Part shown: in pieces, positions 37,229 through 46,027 of the stretch
Numbering within the stretch: the first letter of the stretch is position 1
Layout of the letters: each line of letters starts with the position of its first letter
DNA from: Sandaracinus amylolyticus
GTDB lineage: Bacteria; Myxococcota_A; Polyangia; Polyangiales; Sandaracinaceae
Direction of reading: 5' to 3'
Length of the DNA stretch: 64,000 nucleotides
NCBI RefSeq assembly: GCF_021631985.1
Contig: NZ_CP070225.1
Location: forward strand, 8,494,001-8,558,000
Made by a program: the position numbers and the translations under genes
Notes under the pieces: generated by a model
Database searches by the model: none
Seen by the model: only the letters and a program-made list of their open reading frames with translations
Told to the model about the DNA's origin: nothing

Positions 37229-37765
37229 TCAGACGCTCCGCACCACGCGCGTGAGCCACAACGACGTCTGCTCGTCGGGATCCCACGGCCCGAAGCACTC
37301 GACGTCGTAGGTGCCCTCGGCGAGCGCGAAGCGCAGCACGCCGCCGTGCTCTTCGAGGATCTTCGGCTGCAGCGCGGGGTCCTTCAGCGCCTTGCCGCTG
37401 AGCGAACCGTCGAAGAGCGCGTAGTCGCCGCCGGCCGCGCGGAACTTCCGGGGCAGCACGTGCCATCCGCTCACCGGCATCACCTCGAGGTGTCCGTCGA
37501 GCGAGCGATCACCCTCGCAGTAGATCGCGGTGACGAGCAGCACGCCGCCGAGCTCGAGCGGGACGACCGTCGTCAGCTCGGGATCGCGCAGCACGATCAC
37601 CTGGTTGCCGGCGAACTCACCGATCGCCGCGAACTGCGGCATGCGCTCCGTCGCGACGTCGCCTCCTGGCCAGCGATCCACGTCCGATTCGCGCAACACC
37701 ACGGGGGGGCGACCCTGGATCCAGTCGTACATCCGAGCTCGCGGCCATTGTCGCTCGAATCGCAC
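37229..37765 (-). CDS. Uncharacterised protein, possibly Imm21-like
   Basis: 178 residues from GTG 37765; ATG 37732 would give 167. Cytoplasmic. The middle section, NQVIVLRDPELTTVVPLELG then GVLLVTAIYCEGD, resembles the Imm21 family of polymorphic-toxin immunity proteins (value/loss-of-gate beta pattern with VLxDxPLxT). This is a weak resemblance from memory. No toxin gene is adjacent. It starts 12 bases after the stop of the beta-propeller lipoprotein gene, so it ends that operon. Confidence 0.5.
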   Translation of the reverse strand: MRFERQWPRARMYDWIQGRPPVVLRESDVDRWPGGDVATERMPQFAAIGEFAGNQVIVLRDPELTTVVPLELGGVLLVTAIYCEGDRSLDGHLEVMPVSGWHVLPRKFRAAGGDYALFDGSLSGKALKDPALQPKILEEHGGVLRFALAEGTYDVECFGPWDPDEQTSLWLTRVVRSV

Positions 37766-37777
37766 TGCGCTGGAAGA

Positions 37778-39700
37778 TCACTCCGCAAGCATACGTGTCG
37801 ACGCGCACGCCGGATGATCGAACGGCTCGACGCGGTCGGTGTCGACGACGCAGCGGTACTGCGGGCACGCACCTTCGCACCACACGCGGCCGTCGAGCGT
37901 CTGCACCGCACCGCTGCCGTCGGCGCCGATCGAGACGATCGCGACCTCCTCGTCGATCGCGCGCGGCGCGACGAGCGGATCGCCCTCCGCGGTGCGCGAG
38001 ACGTGCACGCCGCCGGTGCGGCGATGGCCGAACGACGCGCGCGGAGTCCCGGTGCCGGCCTCGCGACGCTCGCCGCTCGCGGGATCGATCCGCACCCAGC
38101 GCGGCCCGACGACGACCCCTGCGGCGCGCGTCGCGACCACGATGCCCTGCGCGTCCCATCCGAGCGCGTCGTGGGTCTCGGCGAGGCTGCGATCCCCGGG
38201 GTGATGCGCGAGCACCGCGAGCGTGCGCGCGTCGAGCACGTACACGCCTTCCCAGTCGTCGCTCCACGGCCCGACGATCACCGCGAGGCGCGTCCCGTCG
38301 GGCGAAGGAGTCGCGCGCGAGATCCGGCTGTACGCATCGGGCGGGGTGAAGTCGGCGATCACCGCGCCGCGCTCGGGGTCGACCAGCTGGATGCCGTTGT
38401 GCGGATCGGAGAGCAGCCAGTGATCGTCGCGCCACTCCGCGTACTGCCAGATCCCGCTGAACGTGCGGGCGCGTGATCGGGTCCAGCCGCGCGCGCTCGA
38501 CACGAACGCGGTGCGGCGTCCGTTCACGTCGCGGATCGCCAGCAGCCGATCGCCCGGGGCGGCGAACACCTGCCAGCTCGGCGGGTACTCGCCGTTGGGC
38601 CCGGTCGGCAGCGCGATCGGAGGCAGCGGCGCGCCCGAGAGATCGAAGCGTGCGAGCGAGCCCTGCGCGTCGATCGCGCCGATCCATCCGTCGCCGATCA
38701 CCGGCTCGACGGGGCGCGACTGGCCGTTGACGTCGCGATAGCGCTCGACCGGCGCGTCGGTCAGGCGCAGCGGCGCGCTGCGCGCGGCCCAGTCGAACAG
38801 GAAGAGCCCGTGCGCGCCGTGGAGCACGAGGCGTCCATCGGCGAGCGGGATCCACGGTGCGGGCAGCTCGGCCTGGACCTGCCGGATCGAATCGAGCTCG
38901 GTGGGCGGTGCGCACTCGATCCACTCGGCGTGGATCGCGCGCGCGAGGTGCGCGCGACGCGTCTCGTCCTCGGTGGCGTGAAGGCCGATGCGATCGATCT
39001 CGCCCGACGCGTCGATGCAGCTCGTCCAGAACGTCTCGCGTCGCGCCAGCGTCGCGCCGTCGCGCAGCGCGTCGAGCCACGCCGGTCCCGTCGCCGAGAA
39101 CGCGAGCACGCGGTCGTAGCGCCGCGTGAGATCGCGCGACCAGAGCACGTACGCGTGGCCCTGCACCGAGAGATCCCAGGGCGGCACGTCGATCGCGCGC
39201 GGCTCGCCCGACTCGAGATCGAACACCCGCATGCCCTCGTGGGTCTGCATCACGCAGAGCTCGGAGGTCGCGGCCACGCGCACCGCGTAAGGCAGCTCGC
39301 GCGTCCACAGCCACTCGCGGGTGCGGAGATCGAACGCGCCGACGCGCGCGCGATCCAGGATCACGCACGCACGCCAGAAGCTCGGATCGAGCTCGATGTT
39401 CGAGACCGACCCGAAGCGCTCGACCGCCCAGCTGATCCCGGTGTCGGGATCGAACACCCGCACCGCGTCGTCGATCGCCGACACCTCGCGCCGCCCGACG
39501 CCCGCGACCTCGATGCGCGAGTAGACGAACTGGCTGGCGGGCGCGTGCCGCACCAGGCGTGGCTCGAAACGCGGGGCGATCGCGGCCGGGGCCGGGGGGC
39601 TCGGCGCGATCGGCGTCGCACGGGGCGCGGACGCGCCGCACCCGGCGAGGAACAGCGCGAGGATGATCGAGAAGCGCACGATGTCGCGAACGACGGGCAT
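37778..39700 (-). CDS. Beta-propeller (WD40/PQQ-like) lipoprotein
   Basis: 640 residues from ATG 39700. Lipobox LALFLAGC near residue 21, then a Pro/Ala linker. The remainder is built of propeller-like repeats alternating value and location phrases, for example AVRVFDPDTGISWAVERFG, VGAFDLRTREWLWTRELP, GMRVFDLESGEPRAIDVP, GIQLVDPERGAVIADFTPP and VYVLDARTLAVLAHHPGD. Each is a quinoprotein-alcohol-dehydrogenase-like blade. Periplasmic or surface scaffold. It lies 14 bases after xdhC but no link to xanthine metabolism is evident. Confidence 0.75.
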   Translation of the reverse strand: MPVVRDIVRFSIILALFLAGCGASAPRATPIAPSPPAPAAIAPRFEPRLVRHAPASQFVYSRIEVAGVGRREVSAIDDAVRVFDPDTGISWAVERFGSVSNIELDPSFWRACVILDRARVGAFDLRTREWLWTRELPYAVRVAATSELCVMQTHEGMRVFDLESGEPRAIDVPPWDLSVQGHAYVLWSRDLTRRYDRVLAFSATGPAWLDALRDGATLARRETFWTSCIDASGEIDRIGLHATEDETRRAHLARAIHAEWIECAPPTELDSIRQVQAELPAPWIPLADGRLVLHGAHGLFLFDWAARSAPLRLTDAPVERYRDVNGQSRPVEPVIGDGWIGAIDAQGSLARFDLSGAPLPPIALPTGPNGEYPPSWQVFAAPGDRLLAIRDVNGRRTAFVSSARGWTRSRARTFSGIWQYAEWRDDHWLLSDPHNGIQLVDPERGAVIADFTPPDAYSRISRATPSPDGTRLAVIVGPWSDDWEGVYVLDARTLAVLAHHPGDRSLAETHDALGWDAQGIVVATRAAGVVVGPRWVRIDPASGERREAGTGTPRASFGHRRTGGVHVSRTAEGDPLVAPRAIDEEVAIVSIGADGSGAVQTLDGRVWCEGACPQYRCVVDTDRVEPFDHPACASTRMLAE

Positions 39701-39714
39701 GGCCGCGTGTCGAT

Positions 39715-40560
39715 TCAGGTCTCGTCGTCCGAGAGCGGCTCGTCGGACTCGAGGGCGCGCCGGATCGCGGCGTCCTCGAGGGCGCGCATGTGCGAGCCCG
39801 CGCGCTCTCCGTGCCGCAGCGCGACCAGCTCCCCCACGATGCTCACCGCGATCTCCTCGGGCGAGACCGCGCCGATGCGCAGTCCGACCGGGGCGTAGAC
39901 GCGATCGAGCGGCGGCAGCGCGCCGCGTCGCGCGCGGATGCGCCGGAGGATGCGCACGACCTTGCGACGGCTGCCGATCACGCCGAGGTACGCGTGGGGC
40001 AGCGTCGAGTAGAGATCGAGCGCCTCTTCGTCGAGGCGATGATCGTGGGTCACGACGAGCAGCCAGTCGTGCGCGGTGGGCGCGACGCGATCGCGCGCCT
40101 CGCGCGGCTCGGCGAGCACGCGGAGGCACCCCGGGAAGCGCGCCTCGTCGTTCAGCTCGTCACGATCGTCGACGATCGTGACCGCGAATCCGACGGTGCG
40201 CGCGATCGCGGCGGTCGCCTTCGCGACGTGGCCCGCGCCGAAGATGACGAGGCGCGGTGCGCCTTCGATCGGCTCCACGAACACCTCCATGCGTCCGCCG
40301 CAGCACATGCCGAGATCGCGCCCGAGCTCGCGCGCGATCACCCGCGGCGTCCCGTCGCGCACGCACGCGCGCAGCGCCTCGACGACGACCTGCTCGATCG
40401 CGCCACCACCGACCGTCCCCACCAGCGTTCCGTCGGGACGCAGCAGGAGCCGCGCGCCCGGCTGCTGCGGGGTCGAGCCCGCGGCGCGCGTCACCGTCGC
40501 GAGCGCGCCACGACCTCCGCCGCGCAAGAGCGCGAGGAGCGCTTCGGTGACCTCGATCAT
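39715..40560 (-). CDS. xdhC: XdhC-family molybdenum cofactor maturation protein
   Basis: 281 residues. XdhC/CoxI proteins bind the sulfurated molybdenum cofactor and insert it into xanthine dehydrogenase or CO dehydrogenase. Signatures: N-terminal XdhC_CoxI domain (RGALATVTRAAGSTPQQPGA, VGTVGGGAIEQVVVEA, MCCGGRMEVFVEPI), then a Rossmann domain with RLVIFGAGHVAKATAAIA, WLLVVTHDHRLDEEAL, YLGVIGSRRKVVRI and VGLRIGAVSPEEIAVSIVGE. It is about 6 kb from xdhB and is the obvious partner for XdhAB. Co-transcribed with flanking genes (gaps of 13 and 14 bases). Confidence 0.92.
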   Translation of the reverse strand: MIEVTEALLALLRGGGRGALATVTRAAGSTPQQPGARLLLRPDGTLVGTVGGGAIEQVVVEALRACVRDGTPRVIARELGRDLGMCCGGRMEVFVEPIEGAPRLVIFGAGHVAKATAAIARTVGFAVTIVDDRDELNDEARFPGCLRVLAEPREARDRVAPTAHDWLLVVTHDHRLDEEALDLYSTLPHAYLGVIGSRRKVVRILRRIRARRGALPPLDRVYAPVGLRIGAVSPEEIAVSIVGELVALRHGERAGSHMRALEDAAIRRALESDEPLSDDET

Positions 40561-40573
40561 CCGATCGAGAACG

Positions 40574-41446
40574 TTACTCGACTTCCTGCACGTACTTCGA
40601 CACCAGCACCTTCACGCCGTGCTCGCCGCCGAAGTCGATCTCGAGCTTGTCGCTCTCGGGCAGGGCGCGGAGCACGACGCCGATGCCGAAGCGCGGGTGG
40701 TGCACGCGGCGCCCCGACGTCTCGCGCGTCTTGTCGGGCAGCACGAGGGTGCGCTCGAGGTAGGGCTGCCAGTCGCGCGGGCCGTCGTCCATCGCGAGGT
40801 CGAGATCGAGATCGACCGCGGTCACGTCGACGTCTCCGTCGTCGTCCTCGTCGCTCGAGCCCGCCGAGAGGATCTCGCCCATCACGCCGTCGACCACGCG
40901 CTCGAGCCACGATCCCAGGGAGCCGCCGTCCGACTCGGTGCGGTCCTCGGGATCGAAGAGCGTGACCCGCAGCGCGAAGCCGGGATCGGGACGGCGCGCG
41001 ATGCACACGAGGTGCTTGCCGTGCACGCCGAGCACGATGCGCCCCTTGCCGAGGCCCATGTCCCAGGCGCGCTCGGAGCGCGAGCCCACCTGCGCGAGCG
41101 AGAACTGATCGAAGGTCTCGGCGCGCGCCGCGAAGAGCGCGAGCGCGTCGTCGGCGAGCCGCGCGCGGAGGAAGTCTTCGAGCGTGTCGACCGCCTCGAG
41201 CGAGAGGGTCGGGCGGGGATCGATCGGCTTGGCCTCGCGGCCCTCGAGCGTCGCGACCCGCGCTTCGAGCGCGAGCAGCCGCGCGAGCGCGGCGCGCACC
41301 TCGGGGGCCACCTCGAGCGGCCCCGGCTCTCTCACGTCGCGCAGGGCGCGCCGTTCACTCGAAGGAGAGGTGTCTCGTCGCACGGCCGCCACTGCCCCAC
41401 CCGCGCCGAATCCGGACTTCGGCTTCACTGCTCGTCCTCGCTCCAC
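40574..41446 (-). CDS. Protein with UvrD/PcrA-type C-terminal Tudor-like domain
   Basis: 290 residues from GTG 41446; GTG 41428 is an alternative. Order: basic disordered N terminus, a coiled region (AALARLLALEARVATLEGRE), a middle domain (SERAWDMGLGKGRIVLGVHG, GFALRVTLFDPEDRTESDGG), an acidic linker (SSDEDDDGDVDV) and a final 45 residues (GRRVHHPRFGIGVVLRALPE, DKLEIDFGGEHGVKVLVSKY) that match the C-terminal domain of UvrD/PcrA helicases, which contacts RNA polymerase. No helicase motifs are present. It could be a stand-alone RNA-polymerase or nucleic-acid binding protein. Followed by xdhC. Confidence 0.65.
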   Translation of the reverse strand: MERGRAVKPKSGFGAGGAVAAVRRDTSPSSERRALRDVREPGPLEVAPEVRAALARLLALEARVATLEGREAKPIDPRPTLSLEAVDTLEDFLRARLADDALALFAARAETFDQFSLAQVGSRSERAWDMGLGKGRIVLGVHGKHLVCIARRPDPGFALRVTLFDPEDRTESDGGSLGSWLERVVDGVMGEILSAGSSDEDDDGDVDVTAVDLDLDLAMDDGPRDWQPYLERTLVLPDKTRETSGRRVHHPRFGIGVVLRALPESDKLEIDFGGEHGVKVLVSKYVQEVE

Positions 41447-41476
41447 GGCTCTCGCGTGCCCCCACGCTCGTGCCGA

Positions 41477-41917
41477 TCAGTTCGGGCGATCTCCTGCGAA
41501 CACCACGCGCTCACCGGGCTCGCCGACGAGCTCCGCGAGCTCCAGCGCCTCGCCCTTGAACTCGTAGGGCACGTAGCAGTTCACCGGCTCCTCGGCGGCG
41601 TGCTCCATCGCGACGTGGATCGCGGCGGTCATCGCCTGATCGTTCTCGTCCTCGAGCGTCACGTCCGCGACGACCGCGACGGCGCGATAGTCCTCGCGCG
41701 ACTCGCGCAGCGTCTTGCGGAGGCTCTCGACGACCTGCTCGGGCTCGCGCTCGTCCTCGCCTTCTTCGTCGGGCGAGAGGTGCATGATCTCGCCATCCTT
41801 GCGGAGCGCGAGCGCGAACGGCTCGAACTCACCTTCTTGCTCGAGCATCTCGGCGGCCACTTCGACCGCGCCGTTCAGCAGGTCGTTGAGCTCTTCGCGC
41901 GCATCGCGGTCGGACAT
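41477..41917 (-). CDS. Acidic cytoplasmic protein, unknown
   Basis: 146 residues, strongly acidic (PDEEGEDEREPEQVVESLRK). Mixed alpha/beta: EVAAEMLEQEGEFEPFALAL then KDGEIMHL, and DYRAVAVVADVTLEDENDQA followed by AIHVAMEHAAEEPVNCYVPY. No catalytic motif. First gene of a minus-strand run (30 bases before the Tudor-like gene). A GTGACG-N17-TATGGT promoter lies so close that the message should be leaderless. Confidence 0.7.
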   Translation of the reverse strand: MSDRDAREELNDLLNGAVEVAAEMLEQEGEFEPFALALRKDGEIMHLSPDEEGEDEREPEQVVESLRKTLRESREDYRAVAVVADVTLEDENDQAMTAAIHVAMEHAAEEPVNCYVPYEFKGEALELAELVGEPGERVVFAGDRPN

Positions 41918-41925
41918 AGTCGGGG

Positions 41926-41954
41926 ACCATAGCGCCCGACTTCGCGGGCGTCAC
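41926..41954 (-). promoter_or_regulatory. Sigma70-like promoter for a leaderless transcript
   Basis: On the minus strand GTGACG (41954-41949), 17 bases, TATGGT (41931-41926), then 8 bases to the ATG at 41917. Near identical to the nrdAB promoter (TTGACG-N18-TATGGT). The predicted start is the start codon itself. Confidence 0.65.
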
Positions 41955-41984
41955 GCGGGCGAGTGGGGCGAGGTGTCACGCAGA

Positions 41985-43307
41985 TCAGCGACGCACCTCG
42001 ACCGCGTCCCAGAGGTCGTCGGCGCGCAGCCCGAGCCACGGATCGCTCGCCGGAGTGAGGAAGAGCTCCGCGTAGACGCGCTCGTTCAGCACGGTGAGCC
42101 CGGGCGCGGCGCGAAGCAGACCGCGGGCTCGACGATGCAGCGTCACCTCGTTGCGCACGCCGTCGATCGCGGCGACCGAGGCCATGCGCGCCGCGAGCGC
42201 GTCGACGTCGTGACGACCGCTCTTGAGGCGGAGCAGCGCGAGGGTGCGGGGGTCGGGGCGCGCGGCGAGCACGTCGGCGGTCGCGGCGAGCTCCCAGCGG
42301 ATCGGGGGAGGCGTGGACACGCGCGCGAGATCGCGCGCCATGAGCCGCATCATCGGGGTCTCGATCGCGGCCTTGCCGACCGTGATCGGCATCGCGAGCA
42401 GCGCGCTCGGCGCGGCCTCGCCGGCCACGCCGGGATCGGAGAGCTGGAACGCGGCGTAGAGCGGGAGCTCGGGCGCGGCGGTGCGGCGCTCCTCCCAGCT
42501 GTGCCCGAGCGCGGCGAGCTCGGCGTCGTGCCCTTCGCGCAGGCAGGTGTCGAACGCGTCGCGCGCGAGCGGCGCACAGCGGGTCGCGAGCTCGTGCGCG
42601 CGCTCGAGCACCGCGACGAATTGCGCGGGCGCGTAGAGCCCGGGGATCGCGTCGATCGGGCGGCCGTCGGCGTCGAGCACGTAGTGCACGCTGTTGCCGG
42701 TGACGGTGCGCTCGATGCGGCGTCCGTCGCCCATGTCGATCGTGATGCGCGGCGCGGGGCGCTCGCTCGACCAGTGCAGCACGAAGCGCTGCGAGAGCAC
42801 CCGCGCGACCGCGGCGTTCGGATAGAGCACGGTGCGGAAGAAGCGGCTGTTCGCGCACGAGAGCTCTTCGTCGAGACGACCGAGCAGGCGCAGCGAGAGG
42901 ATCGGGCGTCCGGTGCGGCGCGCCTCGGCGCGCGCGGCGTCGAGATCGGTGTGCCAGTAGAGGCCGCTCGCGTGTCCGTCGCGCTGGGCGCTCACGACGT
43001 CGATCGCGTGGCGCAGGCGCTCGGTCGCGTCGTCGGGATCGATCGGCGGAGCGTCGCGCAGGGTGGTGATCGCCGCGGTGTGAGCCCGCATCAGCGCGGC
43101 GTGGCCGGCGGGGCCGAGCGCGCGCAGCGCGGTGATGGCGGGCTCGGCCACCTGGGGATCGGGATCGACGGCGCGGCGCGCGAGTGAGTCGGGATCGCCT
43201 TCGTGGTGGCTCTCGCGATCGGCGAGCGCGAGCGACGTCACGGCCGAGGTGGTGGCGAGCGCGAGCAGCACGAGCGGGAGCGCGTACGAGCGGATGCGAG
43301 CGGTCAT
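41985..43307 (-). CDS. Secreted thioredoxin-like-fold protein without CxxC
   Basis: 440 residues from ATG 43307. Signal peptide (SYALPLVLLALATTSAV). After an alpha-helical HEAT-like segment (DSLARRAVDPDPQVAEPAIT, ALRALGPAGHAAL) comes a thioredoxin-like domain: HTDLDAARAEARRTGRPILS, then SCANSRFFRTVLYPNAAVAR and LSQRFVLHWSS. The usual CxxC after the first strand is missing; only one Cys remains, so redox catalysis is unlikely. GNSVHYVLDADGRPIDAIPG fits the later cis-Pro strand region. Periplasmic, function unknown. Divergent from the two-component operon across 132 bases with an inverted repeat. Confidence 0.65.
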   Translation of the reverse strand: MTARIRSYALPLVLLALATTSAVTSLALADRESHHEGDPDSLARRAVDPDPQVAEPAITALRALGPAGHAALMRAHTAAITTLRDAPPIDPDDATERLRHAIDVVSAQRDGHASGLYWHTDLDAARAEARRTGRPILSLRLLGRLDEELSCANSRFFRTVLYPNAAVARVLSQRFVLHWSSERPAPRITIDMGDGRRIERTVTGNSVHYVLDADGRPIDAIPGLYAPAQFVAVLERAHELATRCAPLARDAFDTCLREGHDAELAALGHSWEERRTAAPELPLYAAFQLSDPGVAGEAAPSALLAMPITVGKAAIETPMMRLMARDLARVSTPPPIRWELAATADVLAARPDPRTLALLRLKSGRHDVDALAARMASVAAIDGVRNEVTLHRRARGLLRAAPGLTVLNERVYAELFLTPASDPWLGLRADDLWDAVEVRR

Positions 43308-43360
43308 CGGTGCCTCCTCGCTCCGAGCGTGGAATCGCGCGTCGCATGCGCTCGTCAGGG

Positions 43361-43385
43361 TTCGGTAAGAACGGCCTTTACCGAA
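43361..43385. promoter_or_regulatory. Inverted repeat operator in the divergent region
   Basis: TTCGGTAA (43361-43368), 9 bases, TTACCGAA (43378-43385): perfect 8-bp arms, followed by a partial third copy (gacttacg). Centre-to-centre spacing of 17 bases suits a dimeric regulator. It lies between the thioredoxin-like gene and the response regulator, making autoregulation plausible. Confidence 0.5.
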
Positions 43386-43439
43386 GACTTACGGAGCGAA
43401 CGCGCGCGGCGCGCGTAGAACGTGGATCATGGGCTCGGG

Positions 43440-44165
43440 ATGACGACGACCCCGCGCGTGCTGGTGGTGGAGGACGAGGCGCCCATCCTCGACGGGCTGC
43501 TCGCGCTCTTCCGCGCCCAGGGCTGGGACGCGTCGGGTGTCGCCGACGGAGCGAGCGCGCTCGAGTCGCTCGCGGCATCGCGCGTCGATCTCGTGGTGCT
43601 CGATCTGATGATCCCCGGCGTGCCCGGGCTCGAGGTGCTGCGTCGGGTGCGGGCGCGGGGCGACGACACGCCGGTGCTGGTGCTCACCGCGAAGGGCGCG
43701 GAGGAGGACGTGGTCGCGGGCATCGAGCTCGGCGCCGACGACTACGTGACCAAGCCGTTCGGGATCCGCGAGCTGGTCGCGCGGGCGAAGGGCCTGTTGC
43801 GGAGGCCGCGCGTGACGAGCGGCGCGCCGCGACGAATCGCGATCGCGGGCGCGACGATCGATCTCGACGCGCTCGAGGTGCGCTGGGAGACGAGCGCCGA
43901 TTCCCCCCGCAGCATGCGCCTGACCGCGCGCGAGGGATCGCTGCTCGAGTACCTCGCGGCGCGCGCCCATCGTGCGGTGACGCGCGAGGAGCTGCTCGTC
44001 GACGTGTGGGGCTATCGCGACGGGACGGTGCGCACCCGGACGGTCGACGTGCACGTGCAGCAGCTGCGCACGAAGCTGCGCGCGGTGCCGGGTGGCGAGG
44101 CGTGGATCGCGACGGTGCGCGGGCGCGGGTATCGGCTCGCGACGGGCGGGGAGCTCGACGAATGA
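43440..44165 (+). CDS. OmpR-family response regulator
   Basis: 241 residues from ATG 43440. Receiver domain with acidic pocket E11/D12, phospho-acceptor D55 (LVVLDLMIPG) and K105 (YVTKPFG). The C-terminal winged helix of the OmpR/PhoB type has LTAREGSLLEYLAARAHRAV, TREELLVDVWGYRDGTVRTR, TVDVHVQQLRTKLRAVPGGE and IATVRGRGYRL. Coupled to the kinase gene by ATGA. The inverted repeat at 43361 is a likely binding site. The signal and target genes beyond this operon are unknown. Confidence 0.94.
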   Translation: MTTTPRVLVVEDEAPILDGLLALFRAQGWDASGVADGASALESLAASRVDLVVLDLMIPGVPGLEVLRRVRARGDDTPVLVLTAKGAEEDVVAGIELGADDYVTKPFGIRELVARAKGLLRRPRVTSGAPRRIAIAGATIDLDALEVRWETSADSPRSMRLTAREGSLLEYLAARAHRAVTREELLVDVWGYRDGTVRTRTVDVHVQQLRTKLRAVPGGEAWIATVRGRGYRLATGGELDE

Positions 44166-46027
44166 GCACGTCGCGCGCGCGCTGGCTCGCGCTCGGCGTC
44201 GCGCTGCCGACGGTGTTGCTCGGCGTCGGGTGGCTCGCGGCGTCGGCGCGCGAGCGCGCGTCGCGGGTGCGCGAGATCGAGGGCCGGCTCGAGGGCGTCG
44301 CGGCGGCGGTGCGCGGCGCGATCGACGAGGGGCTCGAGGAGCTGCGACGTCGCGAGGACGAGCGACCGTTCTATCTCTACAACCACTACTACAGCCCGCC
44401 GGACGTGCTCGCGATCAGCGATCCGGTCGCGGTCTCGCCGCTCGCCGCGGGGCCGCGCGACGAGCGGGTGATCGGGTGGTTCCAGGTCGATCCCGACGGG
44501 ACGGTGCGCACGCCGTGGACCGCGCTCCCCGACGAAGAAGGCCCGCCCGAGGCGGCGCGGGTGCGCGCGCTCGCGCGCAGCGATGCGCTCGCCGATCTGC
44601 GGGCGGTGGTGCGCGGTCGTGATGCCGGGCAGCTCGTGGCTCGGGCGCGCCCGAGCGTGGCCGATCCGGTGCTGCTCGCCGACGCGCGCTTCGCGCAGCA
44701 GAGCGAGCCGGTGACGGTGGGGCTCAACTACGACGCGGTGTCGCTGGCGAACGAGATCCAGCAGGCGCAGGCGGGCGACGTGGGCGCGTTCGAGCGGATC
44801 TCGCGACGCGGGCGTCAGGCGCCGGTGACCACCCGGCGCAGCGTGGGGCTCGACGAGCTGCAGCAGCAGCGAGGCTCGGCGCGCGACAATCCGCCGCCCC
44901 AGCAGGTCGTCCCCGAGCCCACCGAGTCGCCTCCGCTGGTGCCCACCTCGATCGAGGTCGACTACACGCCGATGCAGTGGCGCGCCGACGACGACGCGGT
45001 CGTGCTCACGCGCGTGGTCTCGCACGAGGGCGCGGCGGTGCTCCAGGGCGTGATGCTCGATCGCGCGGCGATCGCGTCGCGCTGGGTGCCCGAGGTGATC
45101 ACGCGGGTCTCGGCGGGCGGGCCGACCCCGCGGGTGCTCGAGGCCCACGAGGATGCGACGTGCGCGCTGCGTCGCCCTGCGAGCGAGACGTTGCGCGGCC
45201 TCGATCTGTGCTTCGAGCACACATCGGTCGAAGGATCGATCGCCGCGCTCGACGGTGAGATGCGGTGGCAGGTCGGTGCGCTGATCGGTCTCGTGCTCGC
45301 GGTCGCGGCGGCGGCGCTGGCGATCGCGCGGGCGTCGCGGCGCGCCGAGGAGCTCGCGATGCAGCGCAGCGCGTTCGTGAGCGCGGTGAGCCACGAGCTG
45401 CGCACCCCGCTCACCACGATCCGCATGCACGCCGAGATGCTCGAGGACGATCTGGTCGACGACGCGCGGCGGCCCCGGGTCTATCGGGAGATCGCGACCG
45501 AGAGCGTGCGCTTGTCGCGCCTCGTCGAGAACGTGCTCGAGATCTCGCGGCTCGAGGAAGGACGCCGACCGCTGCGCAAGGCGCGCGGCGATCTCGCCGG
45601 ACAGGTGCGCGAGGTGGTCGAAGCGCAGATGCCGTTCGCGTCGACGAAGGGATGCACGCTGCGGGTGATCGCGGACGAGCCGATCGAGCTCTCGTTCGAC
45701 GCGCAGGCGATCGAGCAGATCGTCGTGAACCTGATCGACAACGCCGTGAAGTACGCGCCGGGCGAGATCGAGGTCGAGGTGCGTCTGCAGGGCGAGCGCG
45801 CCGTGATCGCAGTGCGCGATCGCGGTCCGGGGATCCCCGAGGGCGAACGATCGCGCGTCTTCGAGCGCTTCCATCGCGTCGAGCGCGCCGAGACCGCGCA
45901 CAAGCCGGGCACCGGCATCGGGCTCTCGCTGGTGCGCGATCTGGCGCGCGCGCACGGAGGCGAGGCGAGCGCACACGGAAGGGAGGGCGGAGGATGCGAG
46001 CTGCAGGTCGAGCTGCCGCGATCGTGA
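44162..46027 (+). CDS. Membrane sensor histidine kinase
   Basis: 621 residues. TM1 about 8-28, a large periplasmic sensor region 29-370 with no recognised PAS/Cache motif and a Pro/Gln-rich insert near 240-260, TM2 about 371-391 (ALIGLVLAVAAAALAIA). HisKA with H411 (FVSAVSHELRTPLTTIRMH). HATPase with N box VNLIDNAVKYAPG, G1 DRGPGIPEG, F box and G2 GTGIGLSLVRD. Partner of the adjacent response regulator. Its last 34 bases overlap the start of the next gene, so the kinase, the phosphodiester glycosidase-like protein and the SGNH hydrolase form one coupled unit. Confidence 0.93.
   Translation: MSTSRARWLALGVALPTVLLGVGWLAASARERASRVREIEGRLEGVAAAVRGAIDEGLEELRRREDERPFYLYNHYYSPPDVLAISDPVAVSPLAAGPRDERVIGWFQVDPDGTVRTPWTALPDEEGPPEAARVRALARSDALADLRAVVRGRDAGQLVARARPSVADPVLLADARFAQQSEPVTVGLNYDAVSLANEIQQAQAGDVGAFERISRRGRQAPVTTRRSVGLDELQQQRGSARDNPPPQQVVPEPTESPPLVPTSIEVDYTPMQWRADDDAVVLTRVVSHEGAAVLQGVMLDRAAIASRWVPEVITRVSAGGPTPRVLEAHEDATCALRRPASETLRGLDLCFEHTSVEGSIAALDGEMRWQVGALIGLVLAVAAAALAIARASRRAEELAMQRSAFVSAVSHELRTPLTTIRMHAEMLEDDLVDDARRPRVYREIATESVRLSRLVENVLEISRLEEGRRPLRKARGDLAGQVREVVEAQMPFASTKGCTLRVIADEPIELSFDAQAIEQIVVNLIDNAVKYAPGEIEVEVRLQGERAVIAVRDRGPGIPEGERSRVFERFHRVERAETAHKPGTGIGLSLVRDLARAHGGEASAHGREGGGCELQVELPRS

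Noticed and set aside
41985-43307. Thiol-disulfide oxidoreductase
   Set aside because: The thioredoxin-like segment lacks CxxC and keeps only isolated Cys residues, so a redox function is not supported.
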